Source: Psychroserpens sp. Hel_I_66
GTDB lineage: Bacteria > Bacteroidota > Bacteroidia > Flavobacteriales > Flavobacteriaceae
Length of the DNA stretch: 64,000 nt
Direction: 5' to 3'
Assembly: GCF_000799465.1 (NCBI RefSeq)
Contig: NZ_JUGU01000001.1
Span: forward strand, 3,120,501-3,184,500
The translations under genes were made by a program, and so were the position numbers. The notes below the pieces were generated by a model. The model was not told the origin of the DNA. It saw nothing but the letters and a program-made list of their open reading frames with translations, and searched no databases. This document shows, in pieces, positions 52,482-62,700 of this stretch; position 1 is the stretch's first letter; each line of letters begins with the position of its first letter.

Positions 52482-52657
52482 AGGTCATAATTTATAGCAA
52501 GGCTTATTGGTAAACAAATATATAAAATATAGATGAACTACCAAATAATTAGACGAAATGTAGATTTATCCGAACAACGACACATTGTCAAATTAATACT
52601 TAATTAACTTTTCACTGAGAATATTAAAAATATTAATTATACATTTTAAAGATAATG

Positions 52658-52665
52658 TATCTTTG
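52658..52665 (+). promoter_or_regulatory. -7 box for the glutamate dehydrogenase gene
   Basis: TATCTTTG fits TAnnTTTG, 39 bp before the ATG at 52705. Confidence 0.6.
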
Positions 52666-52698
52666 TACTAGTAAAATCAATTTAGATTATTAATATAG

Positions 52699-54048
<1,350 letters not shown>

Positions 54049-54070
54049 AAGATTAAAATAATATTTTAAT

Positions 54071-54105
54071 AAAAAGCTTTCAGTTTAAAATTGAAAGCTT
54101 TTTTT
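54071..54105 (+). terminator. Terminator after gdhA
   Basis: Stem AAAAAGCTTTCA with TGAAAGCTTTTT and an A/T loop, then a T run. Confidence 0.85.
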
Positions 54106-54151
54106 ATTTGGACGACTATATTATATTCTATAAAAAGTCGTTAGATATAAA

Positions 54152-54159
54152 TATATTTG
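54152..54159 (+). promoter_or_regulatory. -7 box for the PorZ-like gene
   Basis: TATATTTG fits TAnnTTTG, 15 bp before the ATG at 54175, which decides that start over a TTG at 54157 lying within the box. Confidence 0.6.
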
Positions 54160-54174
54160 ATAAAAATTATTGAT

Positions 54175-56541
54175 ATGTTTAAAAGAATAGTATTTATCCT
54201 TTTAATTTTATTGTCCTTTAAAAGTTTTTCACAAGAGTTCTCTTCTTTGTGGGAAGGATACTTTTCTTATTTTGAAATCAAGGATATCACACAGGGAGAT
54301 GATAAGATTTTTGCAGCTTCAGAAAATGCTATTTTTAGTTATGACGTTTTAACCAATGAAATTAATAAGATTACTACTATTGAAGGACTTTCCGGAGAAA
54401 CAATTTCAACAATTAGATATAGTGAGAGTTTTGATTTGCTCGTTGTAGGTTATGAAACGGGACTTATGGAAATTGTCTTTAATTCTTCCGAAGAAATTTT
54501 ATCTGTTGTGGATATCTTAGAGAAAGAAAGTATTTCACCTGTTCTAAAAAAAATAAACCATTTTAATGAGCATGATGGGCTTTTGTATATTTCTACAGAT
54601 TATGGGATTTCGGTCTATGATTTAAACCAATTGCAATTTGGGGACACTTATTTTATTGGAGATGGAGGCGGTCAAATTGCAATAAATCAAACAGCTGTTT
54701 TTGATAACTTTATTTATGCAGCCTGTGGGTCAAACAGTGGTTTGAGAAAAGCAAGTTTAGATAATGATAACCTTATTGATTTCCAGCAATGGTCTACAAT
54801 TAGTTTTGGCAATTATGTTGCAGTCCAAACTGTAGGAAACAATCTTTGTACAATTGATCAAAACAAAATATTGTATGAGGTCGTAAGTGATATTTTGAAT
54901 TCATTAATTACCTATCCAACTTTGCCGGTAGAGGTTAAATCGGTTGATTCAAAATTAATAGTCGCTCTTAAAGAAAATGTGTTTGTTTATGATGAGAATT
55001 TTGTACAAATTCAAACTGCTTCAACTAGTGTTGATTATGATACAGATTTTACTTGTGCAACAATTAACAACGATGATATCTATATTGGTACAAACTCAAC
55101 GGGTATTTTAAAAACAATTTCTGGAGATTCTCAATTTGATTTGATTTTACCAGATGGACCCTCTAGTAATTCTGCATTTAAAATTCAAACAGGTGTAGAT
55201 GCGTTGTGGGTAACTTATGGGGATTATACAGTCTCATTTAACCCTAATCCCCAAAGGTCAAGAGGAATTAGCGTTTTAAGAGATTCCGAATGGAACAATA
55301 TTCCATATGATAGCCTACTCAATGCTAAAAACTTGGTTGATGTAGTAATCAATCCATTTAATCCTAGTCAAGTATTTATTAGTTCTTTCCAAAATGGTAT
55401 TTTAGAAATGAACAATGAGGAAGCAACTATATTATACGATCAAGATAATAGTGGGCTAGAATCTCTTGTTGTACCAACCAACCCAAATATTATAAGTATT
55501 CGTCAATCTGCGTCAAAGTTTGACCGTAACGGATTGATGTGGACACTAACGTCAAAAGTAGATAGAGCTTTAAAATCATACGATCCTTCTACAGGTCAAT
55601 GGCAAGGATATAGCTTTTCTGAGTTAATACCTACTGCACTTTCAGGAGAACAAGGATTTGGAGATTTAGAGATAGGTGGTGGTATGAAATGGATTTCGTC
55701 TTTTTCCAATGGAGTTATTGGATATAATACTGAAACACAACAAATAAAAAATGTTTCATCTGAAGAACAAAATATGCCATCATCTCATGTAAGAGCAATT
55801 GCATTAGATAGTAGAAATCAACTTTGGATAGGGACTATTAGAGGACTAAGAGTTTTATTTAATACATCAGGGTTTGTCGATGATCCAGATCCTAGCGTTA
55901 ATGAAATTGTAATTTTAGAAGATGGTATACCAACCGAATTACTCTCGAATCAATTTATTACAGATATAAAAGTTGATGGATCAGACAATAAATGGGTGGG
56001 TACATTAGATTCGGGTATTTTCTACTTTTCACCAGATGGACAAGAAACCATCTACCAGTTTACTACAGCCAATTCACCCTTACCTTCAAATTCAATTGCA
56101 GATATTTCAATAGATCCAGAATCTGGTAAAGTTTATATAGCTACAAACAGAGGCCTTGTTTCCTTTTCTTCAGGTGGAACAAAACCCCAAGAAACTTTAG
56201 ACGAGGCTTATATATATCCAAATCCTGTGAGACCAGAATATGATATTCTAGGTTTTGATGATTTAAACAATATCAATAACGGAATTAAAGTATCTGGACT
56301 TACTGAAAATGTCAACATTAAAATAACAGACATTGAAGGAAACCTTGTTGCCGAAGCACAATCTAGAGTCAATCAAAGGTCTTCTAGACAAAACTACAAT
56401 TTTGCAATTGATGGTGGAACGGGTATTTGGAATGGCAAAAACCTAAGAGGCAATATCGTTGCTACTGGAGTATATTTATTTCTAATTTCAGATTTAGATT
56501 CTTTTGAAACTAAGGTCTTGAAAGTACTGGTCGTTAGATAA
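54175..56541 (+). CDS. porZ: PorZ-like type IX secretion accessory protein
   Basis: A 788-aa protein from the ATG at 54175 with signal peptide MFKRIVFILLILLSFKSFSQ. Propeller repeats follow (GDDKIFAASENAIFSYDV, DGLLYISTDYGISVYDL, NNDDIYIGTNSTGILKTI, RNQLWIGTIRGLRVLFN, DNKWVGTLDSGIFYFSPD), and the C-terminal 90 residues form a sorting-domain-like beta sandwich (AYIYPNPVRPEYDILGFDDL, GTGIWNGKNLRGNIVATGVY). This layout matches PorZ, an outer-membrane surface component of the T9SS attachment complex. Followed by recO (8-bp gap). Confidence 0.82.
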   Translation: MFKRIVFILLILLSFKSFSQEFSSLWEGYFSYFEIKDITQGDDKIFAASENAIFSYDVLTNEINKITTIEGLSGETISTIRYSESFDLLVVGYETGLMEIVFNSSEEILSVVDILEKESISPVLKKINHFNEHDGLLYISTDYGISVYDLNQLQFGDTYFIGDGGGQIAINQTAVFDNFIYAACGSNSGLRKASLDNDNLIDFQQWSTISFGNYVAVQTVGNNLCTIDQNKILYEVVSDILNSLITYPTLPVEVKSVDSKLIVALKENVFVYDENFVQIQTASTSVDYDTDFTCATINNDDIYIGTNSTGILKTISGDSQFDLILPDGPSSNSAFKIQTGVDALWVTYGDYTVSFNPNPQRSRGISVLRDSEWNNIPYDSLLNAKNLVDVVINPFNPSQVFISSFQNGILEMNNEEATILYDQDNSGLESLVVPTNPNIISIRQSASKFDRNGLMWTLTSKVDRALKSYDPSTGQWQGYSFSELIPTALSGEQGFGDLEIGGGMKWISSFSNGVIGYNTETQQIKNVSSEEQNMPSSHVRAIALDSRNQLWIGTIRGLRVLFNTSGFVDDPDPSVNEIVILEDGIPTELLSNQFITDIKVDGSDNKWVGTLDSGIFYFSPDGQETIYQFTTANSPLPSNSIADISIDPESGKVYIATNRGLVSFSSGGTKPQETLDEAYIYPNPVRPEYDILGFDDLNNINNGIKVSGLTENVNIKITDIEGNLVAEAQSRVNQRSSRQNYNFAIDGGTGIWNGKNLRGNIVATGVYLFLISDLDSFETKVLKVLVVR

Positions 56542-56549
56542 ATTTCAAT

Positions 56550-57269
56550 ATGCTTATTAAAACCAAAGTAATAGTTATCTCTAAATTAAAATATAGGGAT
56601 AATGACCTTATTGTAAAATGTTTTACACAGCATAGAGGTGCGGTAAGTTATTTGCTAAAAGGTGTTTTAAACACCAAAAAAGGAAGTTCTAAAGCAGCGT
56701 ATTACCAACTGCTCTCACAACTTCAAATTGAAGAGAATTACAAGCAAAACCAATCCTTGCAATTCATTAAAGAGGTTAGATTAGACTACAATTTTACAAC
56801 GCTTCATACCAACCTCTATAAAAGTTCAATAGTCATGTTTCTTTCTGAAGTTTTAGCCTCTGTATTAAGAGAAGAGGAGGAGAACACACAATTGTATTCT
56901 TATCTAGAAACCACCTTTAGATGGTTGGATGTCAAAGATGAGTTTTCTAATTTTCACTTGCTGTTTCTCTTAAATCTCACTAAGCATCTTGGTTTTTATC
57001 CAGACATTTCAGACACAAACCGAATGTATTTTAACCTAAGTAGTGGTCTTTTCCAATCTACAAAGCAGGACAATTATAGTATTTCTGGTGAAAATTTAAC
57101 AATACTAAAACAGCTCTTAGGCATAAATTTTGATGCACTAGATCAAATCAAATTGAATTCTAAACAAAGACAATCCTTTCTGGCAATGCTATTGTTATAT
57201 TTTGAATTACATTTGGGCACTTTTAAAAAACCAAGATCTTTACAAATTTTCAACCAAGTTTTTAATTAA
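56550..57269 (+). CDS. recO: DNA repair protein RecO
   Basis: A 239-aa protein with an N-terminal OB-fold (KTKVIVISKLKYRDNDLIVK, CFTQHRGAVSYLLKGVLNTK) and a helical C-terminus (FSNFHLLFLLNLTKHLGFYP). RecO anneals DNA with RecR/RecF at gaps. The zinc Cys cluster of some RecO proteins is absent, as is usual in Bacteroidota. Between porZ and the TonB receptor gene, 4 bp before the latter. Confidence 0.9.
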   Translation: MLIKTKVIVISKLKYRDNDLIVKCFTQHRGAVSYLLKGVLNTKKGSSKAAYYQLLSQLQIEENYKQNQSLQFIKEVRLDYNFTTLHTNLYKSSIVMFLSEVLASVLREEEENTQLYSYLETTFRWLDVKDEFSNFHLLFLLNLTKHLGFYPDISDTNRMYFNLSSGLFQSTKQDNYSISGENLTILKQLLGINFDALDQIKLNSKQRQSFLAMLLLYFELHLGTFKKPRSLQIFNQVFN

Positions 57270-57273
57270 TTTT

Positions 57274-59682
57274 ATGAAGTTTAGGCTTTCAATTTTACTC
57301 TTATTTTCGATTATAATTTGCAATTCCCAAACGGTAACAGTTTTGGAGGAGGGAACAAATGAGCCTATATCTGGTGTAAGTATTTTTAATTTGGAGAAAG
57401 ACAAATCTGTTATTACAGATTTGGATGGTAAGGCCTTACTAAATGATTTTAGACTTGATGAGGTTATCTATTTTCAGAATTTATTATATAAAAAGAAATC
57501 AATAAAAATCTCAAATAAGGATCTTGATTTTACGGTCTATCTGGTTCCTAAAATTGAAGATTTAAATCAAATTGTTATTTCTGCTTCAAAATTTGAACAA
57601 AGCAAACGAGATATTCCACAAACTATAGTAAACATTAGTGCTAAAGACATCCAGTTTCAAAATCCCCAAACCAGTGCAGATCTTTTGGAGAGCACAGGAA
57701 ATGTTTACATTCAAAAAAGTCAATTAGGTGGTGGTAGCCCGATTATTAGGGGTTTCTCAACAAATAGACTTTTAATTACAGTTGATGGTGTTAGAATGAA
57801 CAATGCCACCTTTAGGGGAGGAAATCTCCAAAACGTAATCTCAATTGATCCATTTACAATTCAAAATACCGAAATAACACTTGGTGCAGGATCTGTAGTC
57901 TATGGAAGTGACGCCATTGGCGGTGTGATGAGCTTCTATACTCAAAAACCACAATTATCTTATAAAGATTCTCTGTTTTTTAGCGCCAATGCTGTAGCGA
58001 GGTATGCAACTGCCAATCAAGAAAAAACAGGTCATTTAGATGTTAACTTCGGAATAAAAAAATGGGCATTCCTAACTAGTGCAAGTTATACAGATTTTGA
58101 TGATTTAAGAATGGGAAATCACGGTCCTGATGATTATCTAAGACCAGAATATGTAGAGACCATAAATGGAGAAGATGTGATTGTTCAAAACGAGAATCCT
58201 CGCATTCAAACTCCCACTGGCTATGACCAAATTAATTTTTTACAAAAAGTAAGATATGAGCCAAAAGAAGATTTAAGTTTTGATCTAGGTTTGTATTATA
58301 CAACAACTTCAGATTTCCCTAGGTATGATAGACTCATACGATATCGTGGCGATGAATTACGTTCTGCAGAGTGGAACTATGGCCCACAACGTTGGTTTAT
58401 GGGTAATATTCAAATGACCAAATTGAGCAGTCGTTCTAATTTGTATGATAAGTTACAGGTCACTTCAGCATATCAAAATTTTCAGGAAAGTAGGTTTGAT
58501 AGAGACTTTCAATCTAATATTAGAAATATTAGAGAAGAAGCAGTAGATGCTTATTCTTTCAATTTAGATTTAGAAAAAGAAATGAGTGGTAAAAGCACTC
58601 TTTTTTATGGTCTCGAGTATGTGTATAATAATATATATTCAAGTGGAGACGAGTTAAATATAGAAACAAATATCTCAACCCCCACAGTATCTAGATATCC
58701 AGACGGTTCCAATTGGCAGTCTATGGCAGCATACGCCAGTTTTAAATATAAGCCCAATCCAAAATTTGTATTTCAGTCTGGATTGAGATACAATCATATC
58801 ATTGCCAACGCAGATTTTACCGAGAATAATGAGTATTTGAATTTACCTTTTGATTCGACAAAACTTGATGCAGGAGCGTTAACGGGAACAGCAGGAATTA
58901 GCTGGATTCCTAATGAAATAATGCAATGGAAATTAAACGCATCTACAGCCTTTAGAGCGCCAAATATCGATGATATTGGTAAGGTGTTCGATTCCGAACC
59001 TGGATCTGTCGTTGTGCCAAATCAGGATTTAAAACCAGAATATGCTTATGGAGGCGAGTTAGGACTTAAACTAAATTTCGATAATATTTTTGTTGTTGAC
59101 TTAGCCACCTACTATACCTTTTTAGACGACGCATTAGTGCGTAGAGATTCCACTTTAAATGGCGAGTCGCAAATAGAATATGATGGCGAATTAAGTAACG
59201 TACAAGCTATCCAAAATGCATCAAAAGCTTGGATTTACGGTTTTGAGGCAGGCATACGACTTAATTTTACCGAAAACTTTAAACTCACATCCCAATACAA
59301 TATCATTGGAGGAACTGAAGACGAAAATGGTATAGAAGTTCCTGTAAGACACATTGCCCCAAGTTTTGGGAACACGCATCTAGCATGGGAAAATGGAAAA
59401 TTTCAAACCGACGTTTTCGCTGAGTACAACAACGAATTATCATTTAGCGAGTTGGCGCCTTCAGAGCAATCAAAAGATTATATATACGCTTTAGATGCAA
59501 ACGGAAACCCCTATTCACCCTCTTGGTACACCTTAAATTTCAGGACGAGATATCGCTATTCCGAAGCTATTTCGGTAACCGCATCCTTAGAGAACATTAC
59601 AGATCAACGTTACCAAACCTACTCGTCTGGAATTGCTGCTCCTGGAAGGAATTTTATTCTTTCACTTCGTTATACCTTATAA
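57274..59682 (+). CDS. TonB-dependent outer-membrane receptor
   Basis: From the ATG at 57274 (MKFRLSILLLFSIIICNSQT) 802 aa; an upstream ATG at 57202 lies within recO. N-terminal CarboxypepD_reg-like domain (VTVLEEGTNEPISGVSIFNL), plug (QTSADLLESTGNVYIQKSQL, GGGSPIIRGFSTNRLLITVD, GAGSVVYGSDAIGGVMSFYT), then a 22-strand barrel. The RGFS/ITVDGVRMNN context resembles heme/hemoglobin or other metal-complex receptors; exact substrate unknown. It ends in the aromatic strand NFILSLRYTL. Confidence 0.9.
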   Translation: MKFRLSILLLFSIIICNSQTVTVLEEGTNEPISGVSIFNLEKDKSVITDLDGKALLNDFRLDEVIYFQNLLYKKKSIKISNKDLDFTVYLVPKIEDLNQIVISASKFEQSKRDIPQTIVNISAKDIQFQNPQTSADLLESTGNVYIQKSQLGGGSPIIRGFSTNRLLITVDGVRMNNATFRGGNLQNVISIDPFTIQNTEITLGAGSVVYGSDAIGGVMSFYTQKPQLSYKDSLFFSANAVARYATANQEKTGHLDVNFGIKKWAFLTSASYTDFDDLRMGNHGPDDYLRPEYVETINGEDVIVQNENPRIQTPTGYDQINFLQKVRYEPKEDLSFDLGLYYTTTSDFPRYDRLIRYRGDELRSAEWNYGPQRWFMGNIQMTKLSSRSNLYDKLQVTSAYQNFQESRFDRDFQSNIRNIREEAVDAYSFNLDLEKEMSGKSTLFYGLEYVYNNIYSSGDELNIETNISTPTVSRYPDGSNWQSMAAYASFKYKPNPKFVFQSGLRYNHIIANADFTENNEYLNLPFDSTKLDAGALTGTAGISWIPNEIMQWKLNASTAFRAPNIDDIGKVFDSEPGSVVVPNQDLKPEYAYGGELGLKLNFDNIFVVDLATYYTFLDDALVRRDSTLNGESQIEYDGELSNVQAIQNASKAWIYGFEAGIRLNFTENFKLTSQYNIIGGTEDENGIEVPVRHIAPSFGNTHLAWENGKFQTDVFAEYNNELSFSELAPSEQSKDYIYALDANGNPYSPSWYTLNFRTRYRYSEAISVTASLENITDQRYQTYSSGIAAPGRNFILSLRYTL

Positions 59683-59685
59683 AAA

Positions 59686-59725
59686 AAAAAGAGATTTCCG
59701 CAGTACGTCTCCAAAACCTCTTTTT
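59686..59725. terminator. Possible terminator between the convergent TonB receptor and T9SS genes
   Basis: AAAAAGAG (59686-59693) can pair with CTCTTTTT (59718-59725) across a 24-nt loop. The position is right, but the loop is long and the stem only 8 bp. Confidence 0.4.
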
Positions 59726-59742
59726 AGATTATTTAGATATTT

Positions 59743-62700
59743 TTATTTCATTTTCACAGCTTTCTTAGACACAACCTGATCGTTAGAAAGTGTGACTCTC
59801 GCAACATAAGTTGATTGGCTAAGTGTAGATAAATCATAAATTTCGGTGCTGTTTTGACCTTTTAAATTATAGATCGTTCTCCCTAGCATATCCATGATCT
59901 CAACAGATTTGATAGTCATATTTTTTCCTACGGAAATTTTAACATTTCCATCACTTAGTTCTATTATAGATAAATCATTAGGGGAAATCTCATTCTCTGA
60001 TACTGAAAGCGTTTCTGGTTGGAATACAATTTCAAAACGGTCGTTGAATTCTCCAGTTTCCGAAGTAAAAGCATACGCATTTTCACTTAAAACATGCGTG
60101 ATATTCATGAGATAATCTTTTAAGTAAACTGTATTTTCATTCATGAAATCACCTGTTTTTTTCAATAGTTTTATTTCATAAATTGAAGGAAGCGTCAATT
60201 GGGTTGCAAAACCTAAAGGGATTACCTCATTAAGTGAGAGTGCATCTTCTGCTTTTGCTTGGATGGCATATTTAGTGTTAGGCGTTTCTGTAATTAAAGT
60301 ATAAATACTAGCAGCAACATCAACAGATGTATTTCTTTTAGCATCATAACCTATGCCATCAAAACCGTTTGTTGCAGTATTTAAATAAGCAATACCTGTT
60401 TGGCTGTAAGCTCCGGAGTTTGAAGTTAAATTAATCCAAATCTTATTGGATTGAGCAACTCTAAAAAATTGATTGTTACTGTTCTCTCCACTTATTCTCA
60501 TACTATTGTTGAAAAGAATAGGATTAGTAGATAAGCTACTAATAAAGAAACTTTGTCCACTTGGTATGTAGCGCTCTGGGATGTCTAAAGCATCGACATC
60601 ACCGTCACCATCCAAATCACTACCATTACCAACTTCCATGGCATCATTAATTAAGAGGTAATCGTTTTGGCTAAAGTTTAAAACTTCATTGCCTGGATTT
60701 GTATCTAAAGGTGCTCTGTAATGAGACCATAAATAAACGACATCTTTAATAGCTGTATTTAATGCAAATAAATCATCTACATCAATTGCAGAGGGATAAG
60801 GATTACCTACTAAATTCCAATGATTGGAGTTTGCAGAATTATAAGCAAGAGGGTAAGAAACATCTCCTGTTTGCAATGCGCCTTCAAAAATATATTGATA
60901 TGCTTGGTTAGGCATAAAGGCAATATTATCATGAGTAGCAGCGTAACCTTTTCCAGAAGTCATAATATCGTTTGGATCTGATGCGCCAGTTACTAAAGTC
61001 CAGTCATTATCGTTATCATCAATATCATCGCCATCGCTATCTAAATAATTATTCGCATTGTACCAAAAACGTCTATTTGGGTCTGAGGTAAACAGTGCAT
61101 CAGTTACTCTGGCATTTACGACTGGAGAGCTCCAATATGTGTAATCATACCAATTTTGTAACGGAGCTGTGAATTTTACAACCTGTGAATTCCCAGTACC
61201 ATTTAGGGTAAACGTTCCAGCAGCAGTGCTGTTACCTCTTTGAATAAATGCACCATGGGTGTTTACTATAATTTCACCATAATCGAGAGCTGTATTGCCA
61301 TTAACAACAACATCATTAATGACTTCAACAAAATCACCATTATGTACTGTCAGTCTAGCTCCAGAATTGACTATCAATTGACAAGCCTGAAAACTATCTT
61401 GTCCGTTAGTACCGTTATTGGTATCGTAATCTGCATTGATAATTACAATTTTAGAATCAGATGGCGATGAAGACCAGCTTGTACCATCCCAAACAGCACC
61501 TTCAGCAGATAACTTAACAGCATTACTTGCAGTATAGCATGTTGCATTATTTTCTCTGACTTGACAATAGAACTGATAATTATTGTAAGCAAGGTTATTC
61601 ACAACTTCTAAGGTTGCTGAGTTTTCACCATTAAAATCTGCAGAGTTTGGCACGACAACAAAATTCGTGTCATTTGGAGCTAAATAATACCATTGGTAAA
61701 CTAATCCAAATCCAGAAGGTACACCTTCAGTTCCTGTAATGGATAAAAATGTTGAACCTGTACAATTAAATGTTGGATCAGCCAACACAGATACTGTTGG
61801 AGGCACACCAAGTGAAAAATCATAAATGCCAAAATCACTGTAATCCGAATCTCCACAAGTTGACCAATCAACTTGGTCCCATTGTGTAATGTCAAAAGTT
61901 GTTGAAGGTAAAGGAGTCGCTGTGTTTTGTCTCCTAAAATTCACACCATCACCATCTATAACTAAGCCATTAGCCCACGATGCTGCATCTGCAACAGTAA
62001 CGTCACCACTACTAACAACTCCAAAAGAATCGATTGCACTAGAGCCATTAAATAGTTGAATAGCATCAGAGCTATTATTATCAAAATTTATGCCTCCAGC
62101 ACCATCAAATGATTGATTAGGTAAAGAACCATTAAGACCATTTGCATAGGTATTACAAGATGTTGTACCAACACTAATAACATGAACTCCTCCAGGAGCT
62201 AAACTACCGGTTAGGTTTGCTGTAAAAGATGGAGACGCACTTCCGTTATTGAAGATTCGAATGCTATAGTTTGTAAGGTTTATTGTATTAGTTGTACCGT
62301 TAAAAACCTCTATCAGTGAAGAACTTCCAGTGTGGGCATCAGAAATTTCACTTATAAATAAATTTCCAGGCACGATTGATGACGTTGCAGTCTCGCAACC
62401 ACCAATTGCATTGTCAATAATTGTAAAAGCGTTTGTTGAAGAACATCCAGTAGAAAATAAAACTTCTAGATTTCCATTTGTAGCACCTGCGGGAATTAAA
62501 ACTACTAATTCCGTAGAACTTGTAGAAACGACAGTCATAGAAATGCCATTTATAGTAGCTGTAGCTCCTGTTAAATCATTAACTGAAGTTATGTTCACTT
62601 CAGTATTTTCTGGACCTTCAACTGGCCAGATATTACTCGTTAAAACTGTAGAGCAGACTGCTGTGCCTTGAATATCGAATTCATACGGGTTTTCATTACT

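Noticed and set aside
57202..57273. 72-bp N-terminal extension of the TonB receptor
   Set aside because: It lies within recO, and the ATG at 57274 gives a proper signal peptide.
61240..61470. Plus-strand frames within the large T9SS gene (also 62330-62671, 63239-63481)
   Set aside because: Low-complexity shadows opposite a continuous, domain-rich minus-strand frame.
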